IMG/VR virus record: IMGVR_UViG_3300038696_000259
Location: 1 to 30,622 of that record
Strand: one strand, 5' to 3'
Length of the DNA: 30,622 bases
Source: a virus
The position numbers and the translations under genes are program-made. Every line of letters begins with the position of its first letter. Positions within the stretch are counted from its first letter, which is position 1. Below, piece after piece: positions 6,835-14,980 of the stretch. The notes below the pieces were generated by a model. It did no database searches and was not told where the DNA came from. It saw only the letters and a program-made list of their open reading frames with translations.

Positions 6835-7143
6835 ATGAAACAAGAACAAATCAATTATAGAAAAATAATGGACTTAGGATTTGATGAAGAATTTATCCAT
6901 GATAAAGTCTATGAAGATCAAAACGGATTTCAATACACATTCATTTCAAAAGAGTTAACTAAAAAATTATACCTGCAGTGGGATAAAGAAACTAAACTTT
7001 GTAAAATGGTGAGATTGTCAAAACCAAAGACAGGAGATATAGGTGCTGAATTGCCTATCACAGACTTGCAGCATTTAAAAGATATGATTTGTTTTTTCTT
7101 AAATGATAATAAAAAAGACTTTGAACATTTCACAGGAGCTTAG
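6835..7143 (+). CDS. Hypothetical protein, 102 residues
   Basis: Not recognised. Soluble, charged protein with strand-rich segments (FQYTFISKELTKKLYLQWDKETKLCKMVRL) and a C-terminal helix. It ends tail-to-tail with the SieB-like gene: the two stop codons overlap by 2 bases (7140-7143). Expressed rightward with the preceding small membrane protein. Confidence 0.7.
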   Translation: MKQEQINYRKIMDLGFDEEFIHDKVYEDQNGFQYTFISKELTKKLYLQWDKETKLCKMVRLSKPKTGDIGAELPITDLQHLKDMICFFLNDNKKDFEHFTGA

Positions 7144-7703
7144 TACTGTTTACTATATAGAAAATGAGGTCGATCAAGTTCAATCTCATCCTTATTCATA
7201 TTTTTTAAACCAAAATAATCACTTTTATCTATAATGGAACGCATGTATTTATTGATTGCATAAGTTGTATCTCCACCAGGCTTCACTATAAAACTACTAC
7301 CTAATGAAGAAAATCTATAAATAACCTCTTTGCGCATTAAACTTGTGATAACTGGATGATCAAAAGGAAGGTCCATTGCAAGTCTATCAAATAAAGTGAA
7401 CTCTCTAATTACAAGACGTTCATCATCATTTAAACCTTCAAGAGTTTCTCGATATTGTTTTTCGGCTTTTTTGGTATAATAGTATTCCTTAATTTTTATG
7501 ATAAAGTAATTTAAAAACTTAATAATAAGTAACACACAGCCTAGTAGCCAGATAATGTATGTGCAAAATCCTAGGGTAGATTTTGGATCTACTTCAATAA
7601 TAACATAGTCACCACCATAAAAAACGAAGGCGCCTACTAAAGATATTAAAATTAAAATCTGTGTAGGTAGTTGATCAATTTTAAAAAGATATTTTATGTT
7701 CAT
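7140..7703 (-). CDS. Superinfection exclusion protein B-like membrane protein
   Basis: 187 residues on the minus strand inside a plus-strand late region, the usual signature of an independently expressed moron. Two membrane helices (about residues 14-30 and 46-68) are followed by a basic segment, then a cytoplasmic domain with the family-like run LNDDERLVIREF, ...LPFDHPVI..LMRKEVIYR-SSLGS. This layout matches SieB-type superinfection exclusion proteins (PF14163), which abort development of a superinfecting phage. Its promoter candidate lies at 7738-7745. Name given from recalled family pattern; the target phage is unknown. Confidence 0.72.
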   Translation of the reverse strand: MNIKYLFKIDQLPTQILILISLVGAFVFYGGDYVIIEVDPKSTLGFCTYIIWLLGCVLLIIKFLNYFIIKIKEYYYTKKAEKQYRETLEGLNDDERLVIREFTLFDRLAMDLPFDHPVITSLMRKEVIYRFSSLGSSFIVKPGGDTTYAINKYMRSIIDKSDYFGLKNMNKDEIELDRPHFLYSKQY

Positions 7704-7737
7704 AATAAATAATTTAATAGTTAAGTAATTAGTTCTA

Positions 7738-7745
7738 CAAAACTA
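7738..7745 (-). promoter_or_regulatory. Candidate -7 box for the SieB-like gene
   Basis: On the minus strand this reads TAGTTTTG, a perfect match to the Bacteroidota -7 box TAnnTTTG, placed about 35 bp upstream of the start codon. No clear TTG is seen at the expected 17-23 bp further upstream, so only the -7 element is supported. Confidence 0.4.
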
Positions 7746-7824
7746 CAGCAATCACTTATTATTTAAAGTATTAGATATTAACAAGTTATGACCAGAAATT
7801 AACAACAACTTATAAATAGTATTT

Positions 7825-8172
7825 ATGAAAAATCAAGACCTAGAAAAAGTCACAGCCAGTATTGTATATAGTTACCTGGCACTGCATCACAATGAGCAAG
7901 TAAAGCACACAGGTTACTACAAGAGCAAGCTCAAAGAAACTTTAAGGCCTGCACTTATACAACTGCAAAAGATAGAGCGCAAAGAATTTGATAAGATGGA
8001 ATCTGTAGAAAGCAATGTCACTCATCAGATATCCAGTAATATCATAACCTACATGGAGCAAATGATTAAAGGCTCCTTCACAGATACGCTACTACTAGCA
8101 AACATGCAAATCGCCTATAAAAAGAATCCAGCAGCAATAGAAGGAATTATTAATAAAGTACTAAATAACTAA
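7825..8172 (+). CDS. Hypothetical protein, 115 residues
   Basis: Not recognised. Predicted all-helical, lysine-rich soluble protein (KVTASIVYSYLALHHN, KLKETLRPALIQLQKIERKE). It follows a 121-bp AT-rich divergent intergenic region, so a rightward promoter may lie there, although I could not find a TAnnTTTG box for it. Four bases separate it from the DUF3127-like gene, indicating co-transcription. Confidence 0.72.
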   Translation: MKNQDLEKVTASIVYSYLALHHNEQVKHTGYYKSKLKETLRPALIQLQKIERKEFDKMESVESNVTHQISSNIITYMEQMIKGSFTDTLLLANMQIAYKKNPAAIEGIINKVLNN

Positions 8173-8175
8173 AGC

Positions 8176-8457
8176 ATGAAAATTACAGGAACACTTAAGC
8201 AAGTAGGATCAACAGCATCTTATGGAACAAACAATTTTGAAAAAAGAGAAATTGTAGTCACCACCGTAGAGCAATATCCACAACATATCCTTATAGAATT
8301 ACAAGGTGACAGAGTGGATCTTATTGATCCTTATCAAATAGGAGATAATATATCTGTGAGTTATAACCTGCGTGGCCGCGAGTGGGAAAATGAGCAGGGA
8401 GAAAAAAAGCACTACAATACAATAGTAGGCTGGCGCATTGAAAAGTTCAATTCATAA
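8176..8457 (+). CDS. DUF3127 family protein, OB-fold single-stranded DNA-binding-like
   Basis: 93 residues with the DUF3127 (PF11325) pattern: MKITGTLKQV, FEKREIVVTTVEQYPQ, then GD..S.SYNLRGREW, and a closing YNTIVGWRIE. The family adopts an OB-fold and is thought to be related to single-stranded DNA-binding proteins; in Bacteroidota phages it often stands in for SSB. It probably coats single-stranded phage DNA during replication or recombination. It is followed by an approximately 90-bp gap before the portal gene. Confidence 0.85.
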   Translation: MKITGTLKQVGSTASYGTNNFEKREIVVTTVEQYPQHILIELQGDRVDLIDPYQIGDNISVSYNLRGREWENEQGEKKHYNTIVGWRIEKFNS

Positions 8458-8550
8458 AAAGGCTTAATAATCAAATGAACAAAGCGTTCACAAAATAACC
8501 TGCATCCCCTGTCATCTTTGTAACTCATAATAGTAATTTATTTGAGTTCA

Positions 8551-9768
8551 ATGATTTTAGCACAAGCCTTTAATTTTCAATCTCAAAGCCGAGCAGCCAC
8601 TTCTATTACTAGTAGTGAGTTCTTCGGCTCTTTGTTTAGAGCTAACGGCATCTCCAATGTAAATCAGGTTAATTCTTCTAGAGCACTTACTGTAAGTGCC
8701 TATTACAACGCCGTGGACCAGATATCTAACGACATTGCAAAGACCCCATTTAAAGTTTATCGCGCCACAGGAGAAGGTGTAGAAACAGACAGCAGCCATC
8801 CAGTGGCTAGACTCATAGGTAAAGAGCCATCACCGCTCATGACCTCATTCACATTTAGAAAAATGCTCGTGCAAAGCGCCATTCATAAAGGCGATGGCTT
8901 TGCATACATTGTGCGCAATAATGCGGGCACTCCAGTAGAATTAGCCTATATAGATTACTATGATGTTTCTGATATTAAGAAATATGAAAACCAGCTTTAT
9001 TATTCCATTAAAGGATTTGTAAACATGATACCAGGCAGTGACATGCTGCATGTCATGGGTTATTCAGATAATGGATTGCGGGGTATTTCTGTGGTAAACT
9101 TCATGGCACAAACACTAGGCATCTCTATAAATGCACAAGAGTTTGCTGCGAGTTCTTATGAAAATAAAGCCATTACGTCTGGAGTTTTAGAAACAGATAA
9201 AAATATAAATAAGGATAATAAGCCATTAATATCTAATGCGTTTAATGATCACATGACTTCTACTAAGAAGCACCGCACTGCGGTCCTTGACGATGGCATG
9301 AAATATAAAAGAATCACACTTACTCCTGCAGAGCTGGAGTACTTAGGCACTATAAAAAATGGTGTAGTAGAGGTTGCACGATTCTTAAACATTGCACCAC
9401 ACAAATTAAAAGACATGGCAAATGCAAATTATTCTTCTTTGGAATATTTAGGCATCGAGCACCAGCAAGATTGTGCGATGCCATGGCAGTTAAAAATAGA
9501 AAGTGAATGTGATCGCAAGCTTTTCACTGATAGCGAAAAACAAGATCGCTTTACAAGATTTCAAAACAACGCTATTCTGCGTGCAGACATCAAGTCGCGT
9601 GCAGATTATTATACCAAAGCAATTTTTAGCGGTTACATGTCCCAAAATGAAGTGCGTAAACTAGAAAACTTACCACGCATAGATGGCCATGATAATTTAC
9701 TCACTCCGGTTAATGCACAAACACTAGCACAAATAGACGCTATAATAGAATCAAAAGATGGAAAATAA
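8551..9768 (+). CDS. Phage portal protein, HK97 family
   Basis: About 405 residues. Forms the dodecameric ring at the capsid vertex through which DNA enters and to which the tail attaches. Family-like segments: AYYNAVDQISNDIAKTPFKVYR near the N-terminus, LIGKEPSP.MTSFTFRKM, GDGFAYI, and the C-terminal YTKAIFSGYMSQNEVRKLENLP typical of HK97 portals. The ATG at 8551 is preferred over a TTG nine bases upstream. It overlaps the protease gene by 11 bp, opening the standard portal-protease-capsid module. Confidence 0.93.
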   Translation: MILAQAFNFQSQSRAATSITSSEFFGSLFRANGISNVNQVNSSRALTVSAYYNAVDQISNDIAKTPFKVYRATGEGVETDSSHPVARLIGKEPSPLMTSFTFRKMLVQSAIHKGDGFAYIVRNNAGTPVELAYIDYYDVSDIKKYENQLYYSIKGFVNMIPGSDMLHVMGYSDNGLRGISVVNFMAQTLGISINAQEFAASSYENKAITSGVLETDKNINKDNKPLISNAFNDHMTSTKKHRTAVLDDGMKYKRITLTPAELEYLGTIKNGVVEVARFLNIAPHKLKDMANANYSSLEYLGIEHQQDCAMPWQLKIESECDRKLFTDSEKQDRFTRFQNNAILRADIKSRADYYTKAIFSGYMSQNEVRKLENLPRIDGHDNLLTPVNAQTLAQIDAIIESKDGK

Positions 9769-10378
9769 TATCATAACTAGAACGGCACAATTACGTGCAC
9801 CAGGTGAAGCAGATCCTGCAAATCGCACCTATGAATTTGTGATTTCTAGCGAGACCCCAGATACTTATGGCACCGTTTTCTTAAGTGCAGGATGGGATTT
9901 AGAACGTTACCAGCGCAACCCTGTTGTGCTGTACAATCATCGCTCTTTTTCAGATAATCCAGATACAACCATAGGCACAAGTCAGGTGCGTGTAGAAGGT
10001 ACCAATCTAGTAGCCACTTTAAATCTAGAAGAAGGAAACGAAATTGCTGACAAGGTAAAGAGACAGCTAGATAATGGCACATTGCGTATGGCATCCATCG
10101 GTGCAGATATTCATGAGTACAGACGTGGTGTTTTTGAAGAAGGGGAAAATCCAGAAAACATTTACTTCACGCGTATGGAGTTACTAGAATGGTCCATCAC
10201 TCCAGTGGGCTCTAATCCAGATGCCTTAAAGAGAAATGCAGACTTTCTTAATACCGCTTTCGCGAAAGCAAAAAGAAAAGATAATAACGTACCAGGCAAC
10301 GAGTCTGGACAACAAAGAGACACAGCAAAGCTCGATGAGTTTCAAGCTGAGTATATGTATAATTTAAATAATCAGTAA
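9758..10378 (+). CDS. HK97 family prohead protease
   Basis: 206-residue maturation protease (U35 family) that cleaves the capsid delta domain and itself. His61 in LYNHRSF and Ser113 in RMASIGA are the expected catalytic His and Ser; LEWSITPVGSNPDA near residues 145-160 is the conserved family segment. The C-terminal tail carries an in-frame copy of the 16-bp palindrome (10255-10269, encoding TAFAKA), beyond the catalytic core where an insertion would be tolerated. Confidence 0.93.
   Translation: MENNIITRTAQLRAPGEADPANRTYEFVISSETPDTYGTVFLSAGWDLERYQRNPVVLYNHRSFSDNPDTTIGTSQVRVEGTNLVATLNLEEGNEIADKVKRQLDNGTLRMASIGADIHEYRRGVFEEGENPENIYFTRMELLEWSITPVGSNPDALKRNADFLNTAFAKAKRKDNNVPGNESGQQRDTAKLDEFQAEYMYNLNNQ
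10255..10269. repeat. Dispersed palindrome copy 2, in protease gene
   Basis: CGCTTTCGCGAAAGC followed by A in place of G, in the tail of the protease gene, read in a different frame (TAFAKA). Confidence 0.88.
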
Positions 10379-10379
10379 C

Positions 10380-11687
10380 ATGAACAAGTTAACACAGCTT
10401 AAAGCAGATCGTGCAGCAAAGATAGCAGCACAAAAAGCACTCATCGACACAAGAAACACAGCAAATCGTGATTTCACAGAAGATGAAACAACACAATTTA
10501 GAGCACTCACAACAGAGATAGAAGCATTTCAAAGCTCTATTGATTTGGAGCAGGAAGTAGTAGAAGCGCAAGCTCGTGCTGCATCTTCTCAAGGAGTATC
10601 TGTACCTGGTGGCACAAAGCCTAAAGGTGAAGAAGCAGAAAAGTCAGAGATCCATGCGCGTGCAAGCATCCTCGGTGCTATACGTAATGCAAAAAAAGGA
10701 GCGCCACTAGAGGGAGCTACAAAAGAACTGGACGAAATAGGTCGTGAGCAAAATCGTCTTGCTGGTATCACAACTAATGATAATGCTGTGATCGTTATTC
10801 CTATGGCGACTCGTGCAGACCAGCAGTCTGTTACTTTAGATAGTGGGGAATATGGTGGCCAGTTGGTACAGAATCAAGCGCCACGTGTGCAGGATCCTTT
10901 TACGCCTAAATTGTTCCTAGAAGAATTAGGAGCGACATTATTGACAGGATTAACTGGTGGAAGTATTCCTATGCCTAATGCAAATAATTTTGATTTTGCG
11001 TGGTTGGCCGAAGGTGCTGAAGCTGCAAAGCAAAAGCAAAAATTTGTTGGTCCTAGTTTGGTTCAGAAACGTGCCAGTACAGTAGTGGAGATTACCAACA
11101 CTTTGATAAATCAATCATCCATAGGTGTGGAGCAATTGATTAGAAATTTATTAATGCAAGGAGCTTCCAGAATTTTGAACTCTGCTGCCATTAATGGACC
11201 AGGTACTAATGCGCCTACAGGTATTTTGAACACAACAGGAATCAGCACCGGTAGTTCTACTGCAGCTACTGCAGCTACTTATGCTCTGATTGCTGAGCTA
11301 GAAGCATTGATTGACACAGATGATGTGTCAGATGTGAGTCGTGGTTGGTTAATGCATCCTAAAGTAAAGGCAGCTTTACGCACCATTAAATTGGATACCG
11401 GCTCTGGATTGTTTTTGTTAAATAGCAATGAAGAATTTCAAGGGTATAAGTACGCAAGTACCAACTTGATCCCAACATTAGATGCTGGTGGTACAGATGT
11501 ATATCCATTAATCTTTGGAGACTTCTCTCAGTTGTTTGTGGGTCAGTTCGGGGCTATGTCCTTAGTTGTAGATCCTTATTCCTTAGCGGGTGCAGGGTCT
11601 GTAAGAATTATCCCAGAAATGTTTGCAGGTGTAGCAATTCCTAAGCCTAATGCTTTTGCAGCAAACAGCTTTATCACTGGAGTTTAA
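10380..11687 (+). CDS. Major capsid protein, HK97 fold
   Basis: 435 residues. An N-terminal charged, coiled-coil scaffold (delta) domain of about 70 residues is followed by an Ala/Gly-rich linker and the HK97-fold body, with segments such as FAWLAEGAEAAKQKQKF, LVQKRASTVVEITNTL.NQSS and INGPGTNAPTGILNTTG, which are typical of this family. The presence of a protease just upstream fits removal of the delta domain during maturation. The gene starts 1 bp after the protease stop. A strong hairpin follows the stop codon. Confidence 0.95.
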   Translation: MNKLTQLKADRAAKIAAQKALIDTRNTANRDFTEDETTQFRALTTEIEAFQSSIDLEQEVVEAQARAASSQGVSVPGGTKPKGEEAEKSEIHARASILGAIRNAKKGAPLEGATKELDEIGREQNRLAGITTNDNAVIVIPMATRADQQSVTLDSGEYGGQLVQNQAPRVQDPFTPKLFLEELGATLLTGLTGGSIPMPNANNFDFAWLAEGAEAAKQKQKFVGPSLVQKRASTVVEITNTLINQSSIGVEQLIRNLLMQGASRILNSAAINGPGTNAPTGILNTTGISTGSSTAATAATYALIAELEALIDTDDVSDVSRGWLMHPKVKAALRTIKLDTGSGLFLLNSNEEFQGYKYASTNLIPTLDAGGTDVYPLIFGDFSQLFVGQFGAMSLVVDPYSLAGAGSVRIIPEMFAGVAIPKPNAFAANSFITGV

Positions 11688-11705
11688 TATTTATTTGGTT
11701 GGTTA

Positions 11706-11740
11706 GGTAAGGACATCTCATGACTGTGCATGTCCTTACC
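11706..11740 (+). terminator. Hairpin after the capsid gene (terminator-like, no U-tract)
   Basis: GGTAAGGACAT (11706-11716) and ATGTCCTTACC (11730-11740) form a perfect 11-bp stem with a 13-base loop, 18 bp after the capsid stop. No T-run follows, so it may act as a transcript-stabilising or processing hairpin rather than a full terminator. Confidence 0.6.
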
Positions 11741-11768
11741 ACAATCAATCATACTTAAAACCATAACA

Positions 11769-12110
11769 ATGGCAAATAAAAATCCAACTACAGCAGCTGC
11801 CAAGAAGAAGGTAGTTCTGTTAAAAAATAAAATTCCTACTGCAATGGCTGCTCAAGTAGCAACATCAAAGGAAAATGCAAAAGTTGCTAAAGATAAAAAA
11901 GCAGCTTATTCCAACCAGGATAAAACTCTAGTCAAGATTGAAGAACCAATTTGCGGCAAGTTCAACTTGCCTTATAAAGTAGGTCAAGAAGTAGAAATGG
12001 AAACAAAGCAAGCATATGAATTGGTTGTTTTAAAATTTGCAAGCCTTGTCAGTGAAGGTGATACAATTTCTAGTCTACAAAAGAAACTAGGAATCAAAAA
12101 CGAAGATTAA
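11769..12110 (+). CDS. Hypothetical head protein, 113 residues, Ala/Lys-rich N-terminus
   Basis: Not recognised as a named family. The N-terminal 50 residues are Ala/Lys-rich and probably disordered or helical; the C-terminal part (EEPICGKFNLPYKVGQEVEME) looks like a small β-barrel. The ATG at 11769 is chosen because earlier in-frame starts fall in the hairpin at 11730-11740. Position between capsid and head-tail connectors suggests a decoration or minor head protein. Confidence 0.7.
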   Translation: MANKNPTTAAAKKKVVLLKNKIPTAMAAQVATSKENAKVAKDKKAAYSNQDKTLVKIEEPICGKFNLPYKVGQEVEMETKQAYELVVLKFASLVSEGDTISSLQKKLGIKNED

Positions 12111-12120
12111 AACCAGCATC

Positions 12121-12669
12121 ATGAACTACACCATCACACCACTAGCAGCAGACAGTTATTGCACCATAGCAATGGCAAAGAAGCAATTGCGTATAGATGC
12201 AGATCAAGACTTTGATAATGATCTTATAGAAGATTATCGAGGTAGTGCTATTGATCAAGTGGAAAATATGTGTGCAGTTGTTTTTGGTAGTAGAGTAATG
12301 CTAGCTTCTTATGAGAAATTTGAAAAGAAGATGACCATACCGGTATGGCCAGTCAACTCTATTACTAGCATAACGTACAAAGATACTGCGGGACAAGAGC
12401 AAACCTTACCAGAAAGTGATTATGTACTATTTGCTTATAAAGAAACTCATGACGTACATGTGACCATAAAAGTAAATCTTCCAGAAATCGAAAAGGATCA
12501 GCCAGCCGCTGTAGTAATTACCGCAGCAGTAGGAACGCCTACGGTGCCCAAAGATGTAAAGCAAGCCATTAAATTGCTCATCTCAGATTCAGATACCTAT
12601 CGGGAAGATAAACCTATGCCAGGCACAGATAGATCTGTAAACATAAAATTAAGACCTTATAAATATTAA
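12121..12669 (+). CDS. Head-tail connector protein, gp6-like
   Basis: 182 residues. The opening (TIAMAKKQLRIDADQDFDNDLIEDYRGSAID) matches the helical connector fold of the phage gp6-like/phiE125 gp8 family: short acidic AKKQLRID entry, then a long helix. The middle (IPVWPVNSITSITYKD...LPESDYVLF) is the inserted β-domain common in this family. It docks under the portal to start the neck. It stands first in a run of tightly packed neck and tail genes. Confidence 0.82.
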   Translation: MNYTITPLAADSYCTIAMAKKQLRIDADQDFDNDLIEDYRGSAIDQVENMCAVVFGSRVMLASYEKFEKKMTIPVWPVNSITSITYKDTAGQEQTLPESDYVLFAYKETHDVHVTIKVNLPEIEKDQPAAVVITAAVGTPTVPKDVKQAIKLLISDSDTYREDKPMPGTDRSVNIKLRPYKY

Positions 12670-12671
12670 AA

Positions 12672-13001
12672 ATGGAACGCACATTTATAGGCCAATTTAA
12701 CCGCAGGATAACACTCAGTTATAATGATGAGACTACTAGTAGCACTGGTGCTGTTAATAATGTCCTGGTGGAAATAGGTGTGGTAAGTGCTAAGTACATG
12801 GATAAGAGTGGCACAATGGAGCAAGAAGAAAAACTGCTGCACACCAACACTCGAGAATATTTAATAAGATACCGCAAAGATGTATGGGCGCAAAGAAATG
12901 AGTTAACCATTACAGATAACGGTGTGAATTATAGAGTATACCACACGGCTGAGATGGATAGAAATAAATTTCTAAAGTTAACGGCAACTGTTTATGAGTA
13001 A
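12672..13001 (+). CDS. Head closure / head-tail joining protein
   Basis: 109 residues with the β-barrel pattern of the phage head-tail joining family (PF05521): N-terminal GQFNRRITL, a middle AKYMDKSGTMEQEEKLLHTNTREYLIRYRKDV and the C-terminal NGVNYRVYHTAEMDRNKFLKLTATVYE. It seals the neck after packaging. It overlaps the next gene by 8 bp. Confidence 0.82.
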   Translation: MERTFIGQFNRRITLSYNDETTSSTGAVNNVLVEIGVVSAKYMDKSGTMEQEEKLLHTNTREYLIRYRKDVWAQRNELTITDNGVNYRVYHTAEMDRNKFLKLTATVYE

Positions 13002-13461
13002 GAACTTGACAGAAATAACAGGCTTTAAAGAATTGAGCCAGCAATTAAAAAGGTTGGGAAATGATCGATTAAAACGCAATGAAATTCTTAAAGTTTTAAG
13101 ACAGGCAAGTAAAGCCACAGTAAATGCTGCACGTAGTGAGGCACCAGTTTCAAAAAAACCGCACCTCATAAGTGGTAGAAGAACCAGAATGATTATAAAC
13201 CCTGGGAATCTTAGAAAAAGTATAGGGAACATAACCGGTAAAAGTAAAAGCATACCTACCATTTATGTAGGACCTAGAGTAAAGGGAAAGAATATGGGCT
13301 TTTATGCCGCATTTGTACATGGTGGTACAAAGAATGGAATCAAGCCTAATCAATTTATGACTAGAGCTTATTCAAAAACTAGAGGTCAAGTAACTGCAGA
13401 TGTAGAAAAAGGAGTCGCAAAATACCTGCAAAAACAAATAAATAAATTAAGCAATGCTTAA
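12994..13461 (+). CDS. HK97 gp10-like neck/tail-completion protein
   Basis: 155 residues. Start G-F-K-E-L-S-Q-Q-L-K, then NAARSEAPV, GNLRKSI, and YAAFVHGGTKNG-KPNQFMTRAYSKTR are the diagnostic order of the HK97 gp10 family (PF04883). It links head and tail with the following gene. Overlaps both neighbours by 8 bp, indicating strong translational coupling. Confidence 0.88.
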   Translation: MSKNLTEITGFKELSQQLKRLGNDRLKRNEILKVLRQASKATVNAARSEAPVSKKPHLISGRRTRMIINPGNLRKSIGNITGKSKSIPTIYVGPRVKGKNMGFYAAFVHGGTKNGIKPNQFMTRAYSKTRGQVTADVEKGVAKYLQKQINKLSNA

Positions 13462-13816
13462 ACAGGATAGTGAATATGTACATGGAGTGCTGGTAGCAAT
13501 GAATGCTACTACAGCAGTTAATGGTTTCTTTACAGCGTTTTTCCCGCTGGTAGGAGATGCAAAAGCGGTGCAGCCTTTTTGTAATTATACGCTTTCCCAA
13601 CTAAGTAAACCAACAAAGGACAGGCTGCGAGCCTATAACATATCCTTTGATATCGTTGGAAAAAATTACGATCAAGTTACTCAAGGAGCAGATTTGCTAC
13701 AGGAGTACTTTGAAAAAAATCAAGACACATTTAGATTCGCTGGCAGCGATTCCTCTTTTGTAAACGAGATGGACAGCTGCGTGGTGACTACCAATTATAA
13801 TTTTAAAATAAGTTAA
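13454..13816 (+). CDS. Tail terminator/completion protein, DUF3168-like
   Basis: 120 residues. Position between gp10-like protein and tail tube, and an αβ pattern (YTLSQLSKPTKDRLRAYNISFDIVGKNYDQVTQGADLLQEYF), fit the gp17/DUF3168 tail-terminator group that caps the tail tube and sets its end. Sequence match is only by general pattern, so the name is mostly positional. Confidence 0.65.
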   Translation: MLKQDSEYVHGVLVAMNATTAVNGFFTAFFPLVGDAKAVQPFCNYTLSQLSKPTKDRLRAYNISFDIVGKNYDQVTQGADLLQEYFEKNQDTFRFAGSDSSFVNEMDSCVVTTNYNFKIS

Positions 13817-13818
13817 TT

Positions 13819-14241
13819 ATGTCTGTTATATCCGGAAGCGCGAGGTTCACCCTCGATGGCAAAACAATTTTTCACAGCACAAGTTCCTCGCTATCATTGG
13901 CAAGGGCTCTCAAGGAGCGTGCAACAAAAGACACTAACGGCACTGAGGTGGCAAAAGGGATCAAGTCCTGGAGCGCAAGTGGTGAGCAGTTGGGAGTTCT
14001 AGAATTACCACCTGGTGTCACAGATTCAGAGGCCTTTGCAGGTCTTTTTGAAATCTACAATGATGACACTGACACCTTGATTGATTGGGAATTTGTTCCT
14101 AAAGACACTGCTGGTCTTTTCAAGTATAGTGGTAAGTGCATCTTGACCGCTCTAGAAATCTCACTTCCTAATGAAGAAGATGCCACATCTACTTATGCCG
14201 TTACTGGTAGTGGAGTGATTGAGAAAACAACAATAGCCTAA
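13819..14241 (+). CDS. Major tail tube protein
   Basis: 140 residues. Pattern of the phage tail tube (TP901-1-like) fold: GSARFTLDGKTIFHSTSSSLSLARALKERATKDTNG.E.AKGIKSWSASGEQ near the start and a C-terminal YTALEISLPNEE-type segment (ILTALEISLPNEEDATSTYAVTGSGVIE). The protein polymerises into the tail tube; no sheath gene is present, so the virion should have a non-contractile tail. Confidence 0.88.
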   Translation: MSVISGSARFTLDGKTIFHSTSSSLSLARALKERATKDTNGTEVAKGIKSWSASGEQLGVLELPPGVTDSEAFAGLFEIYNDDTDTLIDWEFVPKDTAGLFKYSGKCILTALEISLPNEEDATSTYAVTGSGVIEKTTIA

Positions 14242-14246
14242 TCACT

Positions 14247-14633
14247 ATGGAATCCGGGACGATGAAAATAGTGATCAATGAAGTTTCTTATCCAATAAAA
14301 TTTGGCTATGGAGCGCTCAGAATATTAGGAAGAACTTGGGGTTGTGATGATCTTCAAGAAGTGTTTTCACGTCTCGGCAAGCTGGGCGATCTCGTAAATG
14401 GGAAGCTCGGCTTCGAGTCGATGGATATGCTAGGTGATATCACACTCGCAGGAATCAGATCACAGAATAGTGATGTGGATCTTACTGCAGATGATGTAGT
14501 TAATGCCTTTTTGTACGCGCCAGATCAGATGGCTAGAGTAATGCAAGAATTTACTGCATCACTACCTAAAACTGAGCCTGCAAAAAAAAAGAAGATTCCA
14601 GTGAAGAAAGCTCCACCAAAGAAGAAACGCTAA
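14247..14633 (+). CDS. Tail assembly chaperone, G-like (zero-frame product)
   Basis: 128 residues. Binds the tape measure protein and recruits tube subunits. N-terminal β-strands (MKIVINEVSYPIKFGYGALRILGR) and helices fit the gpG-like chaperone group found after tail tube genes. The C-terminus is a Lys-rich tail (AKKKKIPVKKAPPKKKR) that starts at a run of nine A, the slippery site for a longer product. ATG 14262 is an alternative start. Confidence 0.78.
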   Translation: MESGTMKIVINEVSYPIKFGYGALRILGRTWGCDDLQEVFSRLGKLGDLVNGKLGFESMDMLGDITLAGIRSQNSDVDLTADDVVNAFLYAPDQMARVMQEFTASLPKTEPAKKKKIPVKKAPPKKKR

Positions 14634-14980
14634 CCTGGGATAAACTAGAGGAGATATGTGGTGAGATATCCTTGCCACTGCATCTCTTTTATGAGCACAC
14701 TCCTAGACAGTTTTTAAACTATTTAAAAGGAGTACGCTTTCGCGAAAGCGAGAACCACAAAGCAACAATGGAGCAAACAAGATGGCTCGCAATGTACAGC
14801 ATCTTACCGCACCACGATGCAAAAAAACACGGTAAGCTCAAGCCTACTGATATTTTTCAGTTCCCTTGGGATGAGAATAAACCGCATGCAAAAGAGATAC
14901 CTCAAAAGCAGCAAATAGAGGAAGCAAAAAAACGATGGGCCAAAATAGGTTCCATGAGAAAAAAAGAATTAAATGGCTAG
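14247..14980 (+). CDS. Tail assembly chaperone GT fusion made by -1 frameshift
   Basis: A -1 slip at A_AAA_AAG (14585-14591) leaves the zero frame just before the Lys tail and enters a frame that is open without a stop to 14980. The extension starts EDSSEESSTKEETLTWDKLEEI and ends KIGSMRKKELNG, adding about 130 residues. This is the conserved G/GT scheme of long-tailed phages, in which the T part binds the tape measure protein. The T frame has no good independent start before LPLHLFYEH, supporting expression by frameshift. The T part holds an in-frame copy of the palindrome (14735-14750, encoding VRFRESE) and overlaps the tape measure start by 8 bp. Confidence 0.85.
14585..14591 (+). promoter_or_regulatory. 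Programmed -1 frameshift slippery heptamer A_AAA_AAG
   Basis: The heptamer is in the canonical X_XXY_YYZ phase of the upstream gene (codons AAA at 14586-14588 and AAG at 14589-14591). It is the same heptamer used by E. coli dnaX. No clear downstream pseudoknot was found by eye. Confidence 0.82.
14735..14750. repeat. Dispersed palindrome copy 3, in tail chaperone T region
   Basis: Perfect 16-bp copy read in the third frame (RFRES) in the frameshifted part of the tail chaperone. Confidence 0.9.

Noticed and set aside
11730-11768. Start of the post-capsid gene at ATG 11730
   Set aside because: This ATG is inside the right arm of a perfect hairpin; ATG 11769 fits better.
14672-14980. Independent 102-residue gene starting at a TTG at 14672
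   Set aside because: The frame is open upstream to the slippery heptamer and conserved tail-chaperone organisation predicts a -1 frameshift product.
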